From: Paracoccus caeni | Lineage (GTDB): Bacteria > Pseudomonadota > Alphaproteobacteria > Rhodobacterales > Rhodobacteraceae | Length of the DNA: 64,000 bases | Reading direction: 5' to 3' | Assembly: GCF_016629665.1 (NCBI RefSeq) | Contig: NZ_JAEPRQ010000001.1 | Span: 744,001-808,000, forward strand | The notes under the pieces: model-generated | Seen by the model: only the letters and a program-made list of their open reading frames with translations | The model's database searches: none | Told to the model about the DNA's origin: nothing | Translations under genes and position numbers: made by a program | Shown here: one piece after another, positions 51,165-60,812 of the stretch | How the letters are laid out: the number at the start of each line of letters is the position of its first letter | How positions within the stretch are numbered: the stretch's first letter is position 1

Positions 51165-51732
51165 GACTGCGACCTTTCCCTGAAAACTCGCCTGGCAACT
51201 CCTGCGCTGCCAGCACACATTGGCGCAGACCCGCGACCAGTCGGACACGTAAGATGACGATACTCGCGATCTGCCCGATCTCTTCGCGTTCGTCGGAATT
51301 CAGCCAGTATCCGTGCTGAGCTATCTGCGGAGTGCCGCCCAGAAGGGCGCGGCTATACGAAGCGGCCGCGCCAAGCCACGATCCGCCCTCATCCGGGGCG
51401 TCCTCTGACACGGGCTCATTGCTTCTGCCGAGACTGCGCGACCAGATGCGGACGGCTTTCAAGAAAGCGGCGTCGGCATCCTCACGCGCTGCAAGAATGC
51501 TCTGATAGCGCTGCGCAATCGCCTGCTCCTGATGCCACGCCGCCACGAAGGCAGCGACGGCATATCGGTGAGGGACCGGGATCGCCCCGGGGATTGGCGG
51601 TGACAGTAACGCACGCTCTTGCTGATCGATATCCTCGATCTCGTCAGAGCGACGTTCAATTGCCTTCCGCAAGGCTTCATTGGTGCACATTCTGGCCAGC
51701 GTATCGCCCAGACCAACCGCTTCCAGAGGCAT
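51154..51732 (-). CDS. unrecognised 192-residue protein paired with the previous gene
   Basis: No family is recognised with confidence. The sequence is helical and soluble: an acidic N-terminal segment, PHRYAVAAFVAAWHQEQAIAQRYQSILAARED in the middle, and a C-terminal helix EREEIGQIASIVILRVRLVAGLRQCVL. The helix HRYAVAAFVAAWHQEQ recalls CMD-domain (carboxymuconolactone decarboxylase-like) proteins, and the partner protein has a similar helix, so the pair could be two halves of one helical fold. The two genes overlap by 11 bases. Context gives no pathway. Confidence 0.55.
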   Translation of the reverse strand: MPLEAVGLGDTLARMCTNEALRKAIERRSDEIEDIDQQERALLSPPIPGAIPVPHRYAVAAFVAAWHQEQAIAQRYQSILAAREDADAAFLKAVRIWSRSLGRSNEPVSEDAPDEGGSWLGAAASYSRALLGGTPQIAQHGYWLNSDEREEIGQIASIVILRVRLVAGLRQCVLAAQELPGEFSGKGRSHDV

Positions 51733-51905
51733 ATGACCGCTCCTGATTCAGCAAAGGCGCGTCCCATGGGGGCGCATGGGCTGATCATGTCACCGACGCC
51801 GGGGAATGACGATAAGAGAGGTCATGTTTTTTCGATGGTCGGGGGAGAAGATTTTTCCCTGTGCGACGCCATCAGAAAATCAGGGCAAGAGAGATGGAAA
51901 CCGGC

Positions 51906-52310
51906 TTAGAGATCGTCCTGATCCGTCCTCTCATCGAATTTCGCTTCGATGTTGTTGCCGTCAGGATCAAGCAGAAATGCCGCGTAATAGCCCGGATGAT
52001 AGTCCCGCAGGCCGGGTAAACCATTGTCGCGGCCGCCTGCTTTCAGACCTTCGCGATGGAAGGCTTCGACCTCGTCCCGCGACCGGGCGCGGAAGCACAG
52101 ATGGATGCTGCTTGGACGCAATGTCGGTTCGGCCTGTTCCAGATAAAAAGCCCCGATCTCAAGCCAGTCCCGACCTTTGTGCAAAGCACTGCCCCGGCCC
52201 ATCGCGTCGAATATCGCGATGTAGAAGGGGCAGGACAGGTCGAAATTGGCCGTTCGCAGGTGGATGTGATCGATCAATTCGCTGCTGGGGTCGGGCTTTT
52301 CAACTTTCAT
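51906..52310 (-). CDS. VOC/glyoxalase-fold protein
   Basis: A 134-residue vicinal-oxygen-chelate protein. The first beta-alpha-beta module starts LIDHIHLRTANFDLSCPFYIAIFDAMG and the second contains SSIHLCFRARSRDEVEAFH; the end has GYYAAFLLDPDGNNIEAKFDE with the usual metal-ligand Glu. Members are dioxygenases, isomerases or resistance proteins. GGAGG five bases before ATG 52310 fixes the start. prpE is 48 bases upstream on the same strand and they may be co-transcribed. Function not determinable. Confidence 0.85.
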   Translation of the reverse strand: MKVEKPDPSSELIDHIHLRTANFDLSCPFYIAIFDAMGRGSALHKGRDWLEIGAFYLEQAEPTLRPSSIHLCFRARSRDEVEAFHREGLKAGGRDNGLPGLRDYHPGYYAAFLLDPDGNNIEAKFDERTDQDDL

Positions 52311-52357
52311 AGGCGCCTCCGCAAATGCAACGCGGAAACGCGCTGATGGTTCAAACA

Positions 52358-54247
52358 TCAGCCGCGGGGGTAGCCCGCCTGACGCAGCACGACGGCGATT
52401 TCGTCCAGAATGGCAGGGTCATCGATTGTTGCCGGCACCTTGAACTCTTCCCCATCGGCGATTTTCGCCATGGTCGCGCGCAGGATCTTGCCAGAGCGGG
52501 TCTTGGGCAGGCGATCCACCACGCAGGCGGTCTTGAACGCCGCAACCGGGCCGATCTGGTCGCGCACCATCGCCACCACTTCGCGCACAATGCTGTCATG
52601 GTTGTCGTTGGCACCCTTTTTCAGGCACAGAAAGCCCAGCGGCATCTGTCCCTTCAGGTCGTCCGCAACCCCGATCACCGCGCATTCCGCAACGGCGGGA
52701 TGATGGGAAAGCACATCCTCCATCGCGCCGGTGGACAGGCGATGCCCGGCCACGTTAATCACGTCATCAGTGCGCGCCATGATATAGAGATAGCCGTCCT
52801 CATCGACATAGCCCGCATCTCCGGTCTCGTAAAAGCCGGGGAAATGCTGAAGATAGGCGCGGCGAAAGCGGTCTTCGGCGTTCCACAGGGTCGGCAGCGT
52901 TCCCGGGGGCAAGGGCAGGCGGATCGCGACCGCGCCCAGCGTTCCCGGCCCGACGGGCTGGCCACCCTCATCAAGCACCTGCACATCATAGCCCGGCATG
53001 ATCACGGTCGGGCTGCCCTTTTTCATCGGCAGCAATTCAAGGCCCAGCGGGTTCGCCGCGACCGGCCAGCCGGTTTCGGTCTGCCACCAATGGTCGATGA
53101 CCGGAAGTTTCAGCGCCTCTTCGGCCCAGATCAGCGTGTCACCATCGGCACGCTCGCCCGCAAGGAACAGCGCTTGCAGGCTCGACAGGTCATATTCAGC
53201 CAGCAATTCGGCCTTCGGATCCTCGCGCTTGACGGCGCGAATCGCGGTGGGCGCGGTGAAAAAGCTTTTCACCTTGTTGTTCTGGATTACACGCCAGAAA
53301 GCTGCGGGGTCGGGCGTGCCAACGGGCTTTCCCTCGAAGACAACCGTTGTCGCCCCGGCGACCAGCGGCCCGTAGCAGATATAGGAATGTCCCACGACCC
53401 AGCCGACATCCGAGGCCGCCCAGAACACATCGCCCGCGTCGATCCCGTAGATGTTCTTCATCGTCCAGTTGAGCGCGACCAGATGCCCGCCGCTATCACG
53501 CACCACGCCCTTCGGCTGTCCGGTCGTCCCCGATGTATAGAGCACATAAGAGGGGTGATTACCCTCGACCGGGACGCATTCCGCCGGAGTGGCATCCTGC
53601 TGGAAGCCGTTCCAATCCAGATCGCGCCCCTTGATCATTTCGGCGGGCTGCTGTTCGCGCTGCAGGATCACGCAGAATTCGGGTTTGTGGCGGGCAAGCT
53701 CTATCGCTTTGTCGATCAAGGGTTTGTAGGCGATGATGCGCCCCGGCTCGATCCCGCAAGAGGCGGCGATGATCGCCTTGGGCGTGGCGTCATCGATGCG
53801 GACGGCAAGCTCTTGCGCGGCGAAACCGCCGAAGACGACGGAATGGATCGCGCCAAGGCGGGCGCAGGCCAGCATCGCCGTCAGCGCCTCGGGCACCATC
53901 GGCATGTAGATGATCACGCGGTCGCCCTTGGCAATGCCGCGTTCGCGCAGGGCACCGGCTAGCCGGGCGACGTTCTGCAGCAATTCGGAATAGGTCAGGG
54001 TCTGGTGCGTGCCGGTGATCGGGCTGTCATGGATGATCGCCACCTGCTCGCCGCGACCCGCCTCGACATGCCGGTCAACCGCGTTCCAGCAGGCATTCAG
54101 AATGCCATCAGCAAACCATTCCCCCGCCGGGCCTTGGTCGAAAAAGGCTTTGCTGGGCATCCTGATCCAGTCGATCTTTTCGGCCTCCCGAAGCCAGAAC
54201 GACTCGGGATCCGCCTGCCAGTCGGCGTAAACGTCGCGATAAGCCAT
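52358..54247 (-). CDS. prpE: propionyl-CoA synthetase
   Basis: PrpE activates propionate (and acetate less well) to the acyl-CoA through an acyl-adenylate. The 629-residue product has the ANL-family P-loop-like YVLYTSGTTGQPKGVV near residue 233, the A5 motif DHWWQTETGWP, DTGDAGYVDEDGYLYIMARTDDVINVAG and the adenylation lysine K587 in KTRSGKILRA, a known acetylation site in this family. The N-terminus (YADWQADPESFWLREAEKIDW) is typical of acetyl/propionyl-CoA synthetases. ATG 54247 has GGGGGAG upstream. It sits with a VOC gene; no methylcitrate cycle genes are nearby. Confidence 0.93.
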   Translation of the reverse strand: MAYRDVYADWQADPESFWLREAEKIDWIRMPSKAFFDQGPAGEWFADGILNACWNAVDRHVEAGRGEQVAIIHDSPITGTHQTLTYSELLQNVARLAGALRERGIAKGDRVIIYMPMVPEALTAMLACARLGAIHSVVFGGFAAQELAVRIDDATPKAIIAASCGIEPGRIIAYKPLIDKAIELARHKPEFCVILQREQQPAEMIKGRDLDWNGFQQDATPAECVPVEGNHPSYVLYTSGTTGQPKGVVRDSGGHLVALNWTMKNIYGIDAGDVFWAASDVGWVVGHSYICYGPLVAGATTVVFEGKPVGTPDPAAFWRVIQNNKVKSFFTAPTAIRAVKREDPKAELLAEYDLSSLQALFLAGERADGDTLIWAEEALKLPVIDHWWQTETGWPVAANPLGLELLPMKKGSPTVIMPGYDVQVLDEGGQPVGPGTLGAVAIRLPLPPGTLPTLWNAEDRFRRAYLQHFPGFYETGDAGYVDEDGYLYIMARTDDVINVAGHRLSTGAMEDVLSHHPAVAECAVIGVADDLKGQMPLGFLCLKKGANDNHDSIVREVVAMVRDQIGPVAAFKTACVVDRLPKTRSGKILRATMAKIADGEEFKVPATIDDPAILDEIAVVLRQAGYPRG

Positions 54248-54345
54248 CAAGAATACTCCCCCACCTGATCCGATTGTGTCGCAAGAAGGCCTTCGTGACG
54301 CAACTATCTTAGCGGTAACATTCGTCGATATGGCGGAAAGTCGGA

Positions 54346-54372
54346 GGCCGCGCCCGATTTTCGGACGCGGCC
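54346..54372 (-). terminator. hairpin after the GntP gene
   Basis: GGCCGCG (54346-54352) pairs with CGCGGCC (54366-54372), and the loop adds an inner CCG/CGG stem with one mismatch. It is 51 bases beyond the permease stop, between two minus-strand genes. A further 16-bp palindrome, GCGCGGCGCGCCGCGC, lies at 54382-54397. Confidence 0.6.
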
Positions 54373-54422
54373 TTGTTGCTTGCGCGGCGCGCCGCGCGGA
54401 ACAATGCGCGGCGCGGGCTGCC

Positions 54423-55766
54423 CTAGAGAAGCCAGCTTATCGCGATGACCATTGGCAGCGACACCACCGCCGCGATTGAGGTCACCATGGTCAGCGTCTT
54501 TAACGCACCTTTGGTAGATAGGCCCAATAGCGCCTTGAACATCCAGAAGAAGTTACTGTTCACCTGCACCGCGAACAGCGCGCCTGAGGCGATGGCGAAG
54601 CCGATCACCACCGGCGAGACCGCCAGTTGCGGGACGATCGGACCGATGATCCCGGCTGCGGTCAGCGCCGCGACCGAGACCGAGCCGATGGCGATATGCA
54701 GCACCGCCGCGATGAACCACGCCAAGAGGATGCTGATGATGATCGGCGCACCCGCATCGGCGGCGAACAGCGCGCCAAGCTGCTTGTCCATGCCCGACGC
54801 CTCGATCACCGCGCCCAGCGAGCCGCCGACGCCAGTGATCAGAAGGATCTCGCCGCTGGTATGGAAACCTTCGGACAGCGCCTCATTGGTCTTGTCCACG
54901 CCGATCCGGCTGCGGGCGATCAGAAAGGCGATCATCAGGCCGACGAACAGCGCCAGATTGGCGTTGCCTATGAAGGCGATGAAGTCGTTCTCGACCCCGG
55001 CAAGTTTCGCAAACGCGCCGAAGGCGATCATCAGCAAAGGCACGATGATCGGCAGGACCGAGACACCAAGGCTGGGCGCGTCGTCAAGACTGGCCTTGTC
55101 GTCGCTGGCCTCGATCTCCAGCATCGCCTCGTCCGGTTCCTCGTCGGTTTCGGGCTTCCAGTAGCTGGTTTTCAGAAGCATCTGGAACAGGAATGTGGTC
55201 AGAAGCGCGGTCGCAAGGCCGATCACCAGACCGCCCAGCAACCATGTGCCAAGGCTGACATTGACCTGACCCGCGACCAGGATCACTGCCAGGCCCGGCA
55301 CCACGAACACATAGCCCGAGAAGATGCCGGTGCCGATGGCGCCTGCCAGAAGCGGCAGGCCGTTCTTGCCCAGATGCGGTGCCGCCGAGCGGGCGACGGG
55401 CGAGGCCAGAACCACCTGCACATCGACATAGATCGACGGAAAGATCGTGGACATCGCTCCGGCCATCGCATAGGGCAGGCGCTTCGGCCCGACCGCGTTG
55501 ACCAGTGTCGAGACCATGCGCCTGAACGCGCCGGTCGCGTGCAGAAGCGATCCGATCACCACGCCGAAGCCGATCAGCAAGCCGACCTTGGCCATGATCT
55601 CGCCAAAGCCGCCGGTGATGGCTTCCAGCGTGCCGCCGAAGCCGACGCCGCTGGCAAGGCCAAGATAAAGCGAGCCGAGGATCAGTGAGATGACAGGATC
55701 GACGCGGAAGCGGATAATCAGTCCGATCACGAGAACGATTGCAATTACGGTATGCAAGACAACCAT
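54423..55766 (-). CDS. GntP family permease (gluconate/organic acid:H+ symporter)
   Basis: A 447-residue inner-membrane protein with about 12 hydrophobic helices and a charged central loop near residues 220-250 (ETDEEPDEAMLEIEASDDKA). Family segments include GFGEIMAKVGLLIGFGVVIGSLLHATGAF near residue 50 and ITGVGGSLGAVIEASGMDKQLG near residue 305. GntP members carry gluconate, ketogluconate, glycerate or other sugar acids with protons. AAGGAGG six bases before ATG 55766 sets the start. No sugar-acid kinase lies nearby, so the substrate is open. Confidence 0.92.
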   Translation of the reverse strand: MVVLHTVIAIVLVIGLIIRFRVDPVISLILGSLYLGLASGVGFGGTLEAITGGFGEIMAKVGLLIGFGVVIGSLLHATGAFRRMVSTLVNAVGPKRLPYAMAGAMSTIFPSIYVDVQVVLASPVARSAAPHLGKNGLPLLAGAIGTGIFSGYVFVVPGLAVILVAGQVNVSLGTWLLGGLVIGLATALLTTFLFQMLLKTSYWKPETDEEPDEAMLEIEASDDKASLDDAPSLGVSVLPIIVPLLMIAFGAFAKLAGVENDFIAFIGNANLALFVGLMIAFLIARSRIGVDKTNEALSEGFHTSGEILLITGVGGSLGAVIEASGMDKQLGALFAADAGAPIIISILLAWFIAAVLHIAIGSVSVAALTAAGIIGPIVPQLAVSPVVIGFAIASGALFAVQVNSNFFWMFKALLGLSTKGALKTLTMVTSIAAVVSLPMVIAISWLL

Positions 55767-55946
55767 TGGCCCCTCCTTCCAATGTTTATTCAATACGTAA
55801 CAAGGTCGATGATAGACCCGAGGTCCGCAGATACAATTGGTTAAATTGCCTGTATCAGGCGGCGCGCTTTTGTGGCGAACCAGCCGGGACTGGACAGCCA
55901 TCGCATGACAGGGCAAAGCGGAGGAAAGCTGTCGAAGGCGGGAAGC

Positions 55947-56510
55947 ATGATTTCGAAGAAGGCGCTACCCTACTGGATTTCTGCGGGAATCATCCTGATC
56001 GCCGCACTTTGGCTTCTTGCCGCCGGGCGGGTGCCGATTTGCGATTGCGGCTATGTGAAGCTGTGGCATGGGGTGAAGTTCAGCTCGGAAAACTCGCAGC
56101 ATATCAGCGACTGGTACACGCCGTCGCATCTGCTGCACGGGTTCCTGTTCTATGCCGGGCTGTGGCTGGTGGCGCGGCGGTTGTCGTTTGGATGGCGGCT
56201 GGCCATCGCCACGCTGATCGAGGCGATCTGGGAGATCGTCGAGAATTCGGACGCGATCATCGAGCGGTATCGGGCGGTGACGATCTCGCTGGATTACTAC
56301 GGCGACAGCGTGATCAATTCGGTCAGCGATATGCTGGCGATGGTCTTGGGGTTTTACCTTGCCCGGTGGCTGCCGGTCTGGGCCTCCGTCGCCATCGTGA
56401 TCGGGTTCGAGTTGCTGACGCTGTGGATCATCCGCGACGGGCTGGCGCTGAATGTGCTGATGTTGCTGTGGCCGCTGGATGCGGTCAGAGAGTGGCAGGC
56501 GGCAGGCTAG
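55947..56510 (+). CDS. DUF2585 (UPF0314) membrane protein
   Basis: A 187-residue protein with about four membrane helices. Family features are CDCGYVKLWHG near residue 30, SENSQHISDWYTPSHLLHGFLFYAGLWL near residue 50 and AIWEIVENSDAIIERYRAVTISLDYYGDSVINSVSDMLAMVLGF, a pattern seen in alphaproteobacterial DUF2585/UPF0314 proteins. Role unknown. The start at 55947 is chosen because the family similarity begins at MISKKALPYWI; the frame is open upstream. The second copy of the 165-bp repeat begins at the base after its stop codon. Confidence 0.83.
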   Translation: MISKKALPYWISAGIILIAALWLLAAGRVPICDCGYVKLWHGVKFSSENSQHISDWYTPSHLLHGFLFYAGLWLVARRLSFGWRLAIATLIEAIWEIVENSDAIIERYRAVTISLDYYGDSVINSVSDMLAMVLGFYLARWLPVWASVAIVIGFELLTLWIIRDGLALNVLMLLWPLDAVREWQAAG

Positions 56511-56676
56511 GCGCAACGCAGCGGGCGTTGCATTCGGTATTTGTGCAACGGAGATGCTGGCCGGGTGAGAAGAGACCAGCAAATGCTGCGTTTTCCGCTG
56601 CACCGAGCGTGCAACGCGTAGTCACAAGATGTGCACAGGGTGTACACCGCTTGCGCACGGTGGGTGTTGCGTCTGG
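56511..56676 (+). repeat. 165-bp dispersed element, copy 2
   Basis: Second copy of the element at 32429-32593, same orientation, starting right after the DUF2585 stop. The initial stem is better here (GCAACGC-agcgg-GCGTTGC), the central CAGCA-aa-TGCTG stem is kept, and an 18-codon Cys-rich frame (56629-56685) is again open. The copies differ by scattered substitutions and small gaps, so they are not a recent duplication. Confidence 0.85.
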
Positions 56677-56715
56677 TGTGGATAAGGTGCGTGCGGGGCA
56701 CGCACCCTGTCTTTG

Positions 56716-58995
56716 TCAGCTATAATGCGAGACCGGGGTGCCAGCGATGGCGCTCATGTTCAGAAGGCCGCGGGCGGTGATCGAGGGGGTGACGATATGG
56801 GCCTTGTTGCCCATGCCCATCAGGATCGGTCCGACCTCCAGTCCGTTCGCGCGCATCTTCAGCGCGTTGCGGACGCCCGATGCGGCGTCGGTTCCGGCGA
56901 AGACCAGCACATTGGCGATCCCGTCCAGACGTGAGCCGGGGAAGATGCGTTCGCGCAGGTCCGGGTCCAGCGCCGCATCGACATGCATTTCGCCGTCATA
57001 CATGAAGCCCGGATTGCGTTCGTCCAGAAGGCGCATCGCCTCGCGCATCTTGCGGCCCGAATAGGTGTCGAGATTGCCGAATTGCGAATGCGAACACAGC
57101 GCGATCTTGGGCGTCACGCCGAAGCGGCTGACATGGCGGGCGGCGCCGATCACCGTTTCCATCACCTCGGTCGGCGTCGGGTCGTTGTGGCATTGGGTGT
57201 CGGCGATGAAGAGCGGGCCGTCTTCCAGAATGATCATCGACAGCGCGCCGACCGGGTGCAGATCGCCGCGGGCCAGGATTTCGCGGACATAGCGCAGGTG
57301 CCACGAGAACTGGCCGAAGGTGCCGCAGATCATGCTGTCGGCCTCGCCGCGATGGACCATGACCGAGCCGATGGCGGTGGTGTTGGTGCGCATCACCGCG
57401 CGGGCAATGTCGGGGGTGACGCCCTGACGGGCCATCAGGCTGTGATAGGTTTCCCAGTAATCGCGGTAGCGGGGGTCGTTTTCCGGGTTCACGATCTCGA
57501 AGTCGCGTTCGGGGCGGATCGGCAGGCCGGCGCGTTCGGCGCGCATGGCGATCACCTCGGGGCGTCCGATGAGGATCGGAACGTCGGTGGTTTCTTCCAG
57601 CATCGCATTGGCGGCGCGCAGGACCCGCTCATCCTCGCCCTCGGCGAAGGCGATCTTGCGGCTGGCAAGCGCCGAGGCTTCAAAGACCGGGCGCATGATC
57701 AGCGCCGAACGGAAGACCGAGCCGTCAAGTTTGCGCTTGTAGGCCTCGATATCCTCAAGCGGTCGTTGCGCGACGCCGGATTCCATCGCGGCGCGGGCCA
57801 CGGCAGAGGACACGACACCCATCAGCCGCGGATCGAAGGGTTTCGGGATCAGATATTCCGGGCCGAAGGTCAGCGTTTCGCCGCGATAGGCGGCAGCGGC
57901 TTCGGCGGCGGTGGTGGCGCGGGCAAGGGCGGCAATGCCCTCGATGCAGGCCAGTTCCATATCGTCGTTGATCGTCGTCGCGCCCACGTCCAGCGCACCC
58001 CGGAAGATGAACGGGAAGCAGAGGACGTTGTTCACCTGGTTCGGGTAATCGCTGCGGCCGGTGGCGATGATCGCGTCGGGTTTTACCGCGCGGGCATCCT
58101 CGGGCAGAATTTCCGGGGTCGGGTTGGCAAGGGCGAAGATGATCGGCCGGTCGGTCATCTTGGCGACCATTTCGGGCTTCAGCACGCCGGGGCCGGAGAG
58201 GCCAAGGAACATATCCGCGCCGTCGATCACGTCGTCCAGCGTGCGCAGATCGCTGTGCTGGGCAAATTCGGCTTTCTGCGCCGTCATATCCTCGACCCGG
58301 CCTTTATAGACCAGCCCATGAATATCGCAGAGCCAGACATTCTCGCGCTTCACGCCCAGTTTCAGCAGCATGTTGAGGCAGGCGATCCCCGCCGCACCAC
58401 CGCCGGTCGAGACGACCTTGATATCCTCGAACTTCTTGGACGCCACCAGAACCGCGTTGGTGGCCGCGGCGCCCACGACGATGGCGGTGCCGTGCTGGTC
58501 ATCATGGAAGACCGGGATATTCATCCGCTCGCGGCACAGTTTCTCGACGATGAAACATTCGGGGGCCTTGATGTCCTCAAGGTTGATCGCGCCGAAGGTC
58601 GGCTCCAGCGCGCAGACGATATCGGCCAGCTTTTCGGGATCGGCCTCGTTCACCTCGATATCGAAGCAGTCGATATTGGCGAATTTCTTGAAGAGGACGG
58701 CCTTGCCCTCCATCACCGGCTTCGAGGCGGCGGCACCGATATTGCCAAGGCCCAGCACCGCGGTCCCGTTCGAGACCACCGCCACAAGGTTGCCGCGCGA
58801 GGTGTAGCGGCTGGCATTGGCCGGATCGGCCTGAATTTCCAGACAGGCTTCGGCAACGCCCGGTGAATAGGCGCGGCTGAGGTCGCGGCCATTGGCCAGC
58901 GGCTTGGTCGCGCGGATCTCCAGCTTACCCGGACGGGGAAATTCGTGATAGTCCAGAGCTTCCTGTCTGGCGTTGTCCTGCCTGCGTTCGTCCAT
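56716..58995 (-). CDS. maeB: NADP-dependent malic enzyme (MaeB type)
   Basis: Converts malate to pyruvate and CO2 with NAD(P)H formation, linking the citric acid cycle to gluconeogenesis and NADPH supply. The 759-residue protein has the malic-enzyme half ([47 protein letters not shown], then a Rossmann motif [15 protein letters not shown]) and a C-terminal phosphotransacetylase-like half from about residue 430, catalytically silent but regulatory in characterised MaeB proteins. I place the start at ATG 58995 with GAGGGGG upstream; ATG 59013 would add six residues. It is divergent from cdd. Confidence 0.95.
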   Translation of the reverse strand: MDERRQDNARQEALDYHEFPRPGKLEIRATKPLANGRDLSRAYSPGVAEACLEIQADPANASRYTSRGNLVAVVSNGTAVLGLGNIGAAASKPVMEGKAVLFKKFANIDCFDIEVNEADPEKLADIVCALEPTFGAINLEDIKAPECFIVEKLCRERMNIPVFHDDQHGTAIVVGAAATNAVLVASKKFEDIKVVSTGGGAAGIACLNMLLKLGVKRENVWLCDIHGLVYKGRVEDMTAQKAEFAQHSDLRTLDDVIDGADMFLGLSGPGVLKPEMVAKMTDRPIIFALANPTPEILPEDARAVKPDAIIATGRSDYPNQVNNVLCFPFIFRGALDVGATTINDDMELACIEGIAALARATTAAEAAAAYRGETLTFGPEYLIPKPFDPRLMGVVSSAVARAAMESGVAQRPLEDIEAYKRKLDGSVFRSALIMRPVFEASALASRKIAFAEGEDERVLRAANAMLEETTDVPILIGRPEVIAMRAERAGLPIRPERDFEIVNPENDPRYRDYWETYHSLMARQGVTPDIARAVMRTNTTAIGSVMVHRGEADSMICGTFGQFSWHLRYVREILARGDLHPVGALSMIILEDGPLFIADTQCHNDPTPTEVMETVIGAARHVSRFGVTPKIALCSHSQFGNLDTYSGRKMREAMRLLDERNPGFMYDGEMHVDAALDPDLRERIFPGSRLDGIANVLVFAGTDAASGVRNALKMRANGLEVGPILMGMGNKAHIVTPSITARGLLNMSAIAGTPVSHYS

Positions 58996-59139
58996 CTCTG
59001 CCCCCTCAAGCATCGGAATTAGTTCACCGTTAAACCATCTCCTAAACCATTTGGCAGGCGGGGAACAGGCGGCTTCGCCTTGCGTTAGCGCATGGCAGGG
59101 CGCAAAAATGCGCGATACTGAATATGCAGGAGGTCGGGA

Positions 59140-59535
59140 ATGTCTCTGCTGGATGCGGCGCGCGAGGTGCGCGAGGCGGCTTATGTGCCCTATTCGAAAT
59201 TCAAGGTCGGCGCGGCCATTCGTGGGGCTTCGGGCAAGGTCTATCGTGGCTGCAACGTGGAAAACGTGGCCTATCCCGAGGGGACCTGTGCCGAGGCAGG
59301 GGCGATTTCCGCGATGGTCGCGGCGGGTGAGACCACGTTGGTCGAGGTGGCGGTGATCGCCGATGCGCCTTCGCCGGTGCCGCCCTGCGGCGGCTGTCGG
59401 CAGAAACTGGCTGAGTTCGGGGCGGGCGATGTGCCGGTGACGTTGGCGACCACCGGAGGCGAGACCTTCTCGACCACGATTGGCGAGCTGTTGCCGGGGC
59501 GGTTTGGCGCCGATCACATGAAGAACGCCGGATGA
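59140..59535 (+). CDS. cdd: cytidine deaminase
   Basis: Cdd deaminates cytidine and deoxycytidine to uridine and deoxyuridine. The 131-residue protein is the short tetrameric type. Zinc ligands and catalytic acid are visible: C50 and E52 in GTCAEAGAI, and C83 and C86 in PPCGGCRQ. AGGAGG precedes the start. It heads a salvage operon in which every gene overlaps the next by four bases: cdd, deoA, deoB, add, upp. A 14-bp dyad, GCGCA-aaaa-TGCGC, lies 26 bases upstream (59100-59113). Confidence 0.96.
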   Translation: MSLLDAAREVREAAYVPYSKFKVGAAIRGASGKVYRGCNVENVAYPEGTCAEAGAISAMVAAGETTLVEVAVIADAPSPVPPCGGCRQKLAEFGAGDVPVTLATTGGETFSTTIGELLPGRFGADHMKNAG

Positions 59536-60812
59536 CCGATCCGAGGCAGGTGATTGCCGCGATCCGCGACGGGCGCGGTTTGGACCGGCCCGGCGCGGCG
59601 CTGATGGCGCAAGGGTTGGCCGATGGCTCGGTCAGCGATGCGCAGGCGGCGGCGTTTGCGATGGCGGTGCTGCTGAAGGGCGTCGGAACTGAGGGGCGGG
59701 TGGCGCTGACCCGGGCGATGCGCGATTCCGGGCAGGTCCTGCACTGGGATCTGCCGGGGGCGGTCGTGGACAAGCATTCGACCGGCGGCATCGGGGATAC
59801 GACCAGTCTGATCCTTGCGCCGCTGCTGGCGGCGGCGGGGGCGTTCGTGCCGATGATCTCGGGGCGGGGTCTGGGGCATACCGGCGGCACGCTGGACAAG
59901 CTGGAAGCGATACCGGGGTTCGTCTGCGATCAGGGCGAGGCGGCGTTTCGCAAGATCGTTCGCGAGGTGGGCTGTGCCATCGTTTCAGCCACCGGCGATC
60001 TGGCCCCGGCGGATCGGCGGCTTTACGCGATCCGCGACGAATCCGGCACGGTCGAGTCGATCGATCTGATCACCGCCTCGATCCTGTCGAAGAAGCTGGC
60101 GGCGGGGTTGCAGGCGCTGGTTTTGGACGTGAAGGCGGGGTCGGGGGCGTTTCTGAAGAAAGACGATGCCTCGCAGCGGCTGGCCGAGGCTTTGGTCAAG
60201 ACCGCCAATGGCGCTGGCTGCCGGACGGCGGCGCTGATTACCGATATGGACCAGCCGCTTGCCCGCAGCGCCGGGAATGCGCTGGAAGTGTTCGAGGCGA
60301 TTGCGGTTCTGAAGGGTCAGAAGGGCGCGTTGCGCGATCTGGTGCTGGAACTGGCGGCGGAATGTCTGCGGCTGGCCGATGTGCCGGGCGATCCGGCGGC
60401 GCTGCTGGATTCCGGGCGACCGGCCGAGATTTTCGGGCAGATGGTTGCGGCGCAGGGCGGGCCTGCCGATCTGGTGGAACGCCCGGATGTGTTTCTGGCG
60501 ATCTCTCCGGTCATCGCGCCGGTGCCTGTCGTGGCGGGGCGCGTGGGGGCGATCGACGTGACCGCGCTTGGCCATACGGTGGTGGCGCTTGGCGGCGGGC
60601 GCGTGCGGGCGGGCGAGAAGATTGATCACCGCGTCGGGCTGTCCGATCTGGCGAAGCTGGGGGAAGAGGTCGGGCCGGATCGTCCGCTGGCGATGGTTCA
60701 TGCCGCCGATGAGACGGCGGCGGAAATCGCTGTGGCGGGTGTTCAGGCGGCGTATAGATTGGGCGATGGGCAACCCGGACCGTTGGTCCGTGCAAGGATC
60801 GTGAGTGAATGA
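59532..60812 (+). CDS. deoA: thymidine phosphorylase
   Basis: DeoA cleaves thymidine and deoxyuridine with phosphate to give base and deoxyribose 1-phosphate. The 426-residue protein has the pyrimidine-nucleoside phosphorylase core: VDKHSTGGIGDTTSLILAPLLAAAG near residue 78 (phosphate site), SGRGLGHTGGTLDKLEAIPG, and LDVKAGSGAFLK near residue 198. A C-terminal domain with VTALGHTVVALGGGRVRAGEKIDHRVG follows. It starts within the cdd stop (ATGA) and ends within the deoB start. Confidence 0.95.
   Translation: MTDPRQVIAAIRDGRGLDRPGAALMAQGLADGSVSDAQAAAFAMAVLLKGVGTEGRVALTRAMRDSGQVLHWDLPGAVVDKHSTGGIGDTTSLILAPLLAAAGAFVPMISGRGLGHTGGTLDKLEAIPGFVCDQGEAAFRKIVREVGCAIVSATGDLAPADRRLYAIRDESGTVESIDLITASILSKKLAAGLQALVLDVKAGSGAFLKKDDASQRLAEALVKTANGAGCRTAALITDMDQPLARSAGNALEVFEAIAVLKGQKGALRDLVLELAAECLRLADVPGDPAALLDSGRPAEIFGQMVAAQGGPADLVERPDVFLAISPVIAPVPVVAGRVGAIDVTALGHTVVALGGGRVRAGEKIDHRVGLSDLAKLGEEVGPDRPLAMVHAADETAAEIAVAGVQAAYRLGDGQPGPLVRARIVSE

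Noticed and set aside
55739-56725. Long plus-strand frame running through the DUF2585 gene and repeat copy 2
   Set aside because: It lies in a different frame from the clear DUF2585 protein and has Arg/Gly/Ala-biased sequence typical of shadow frames.
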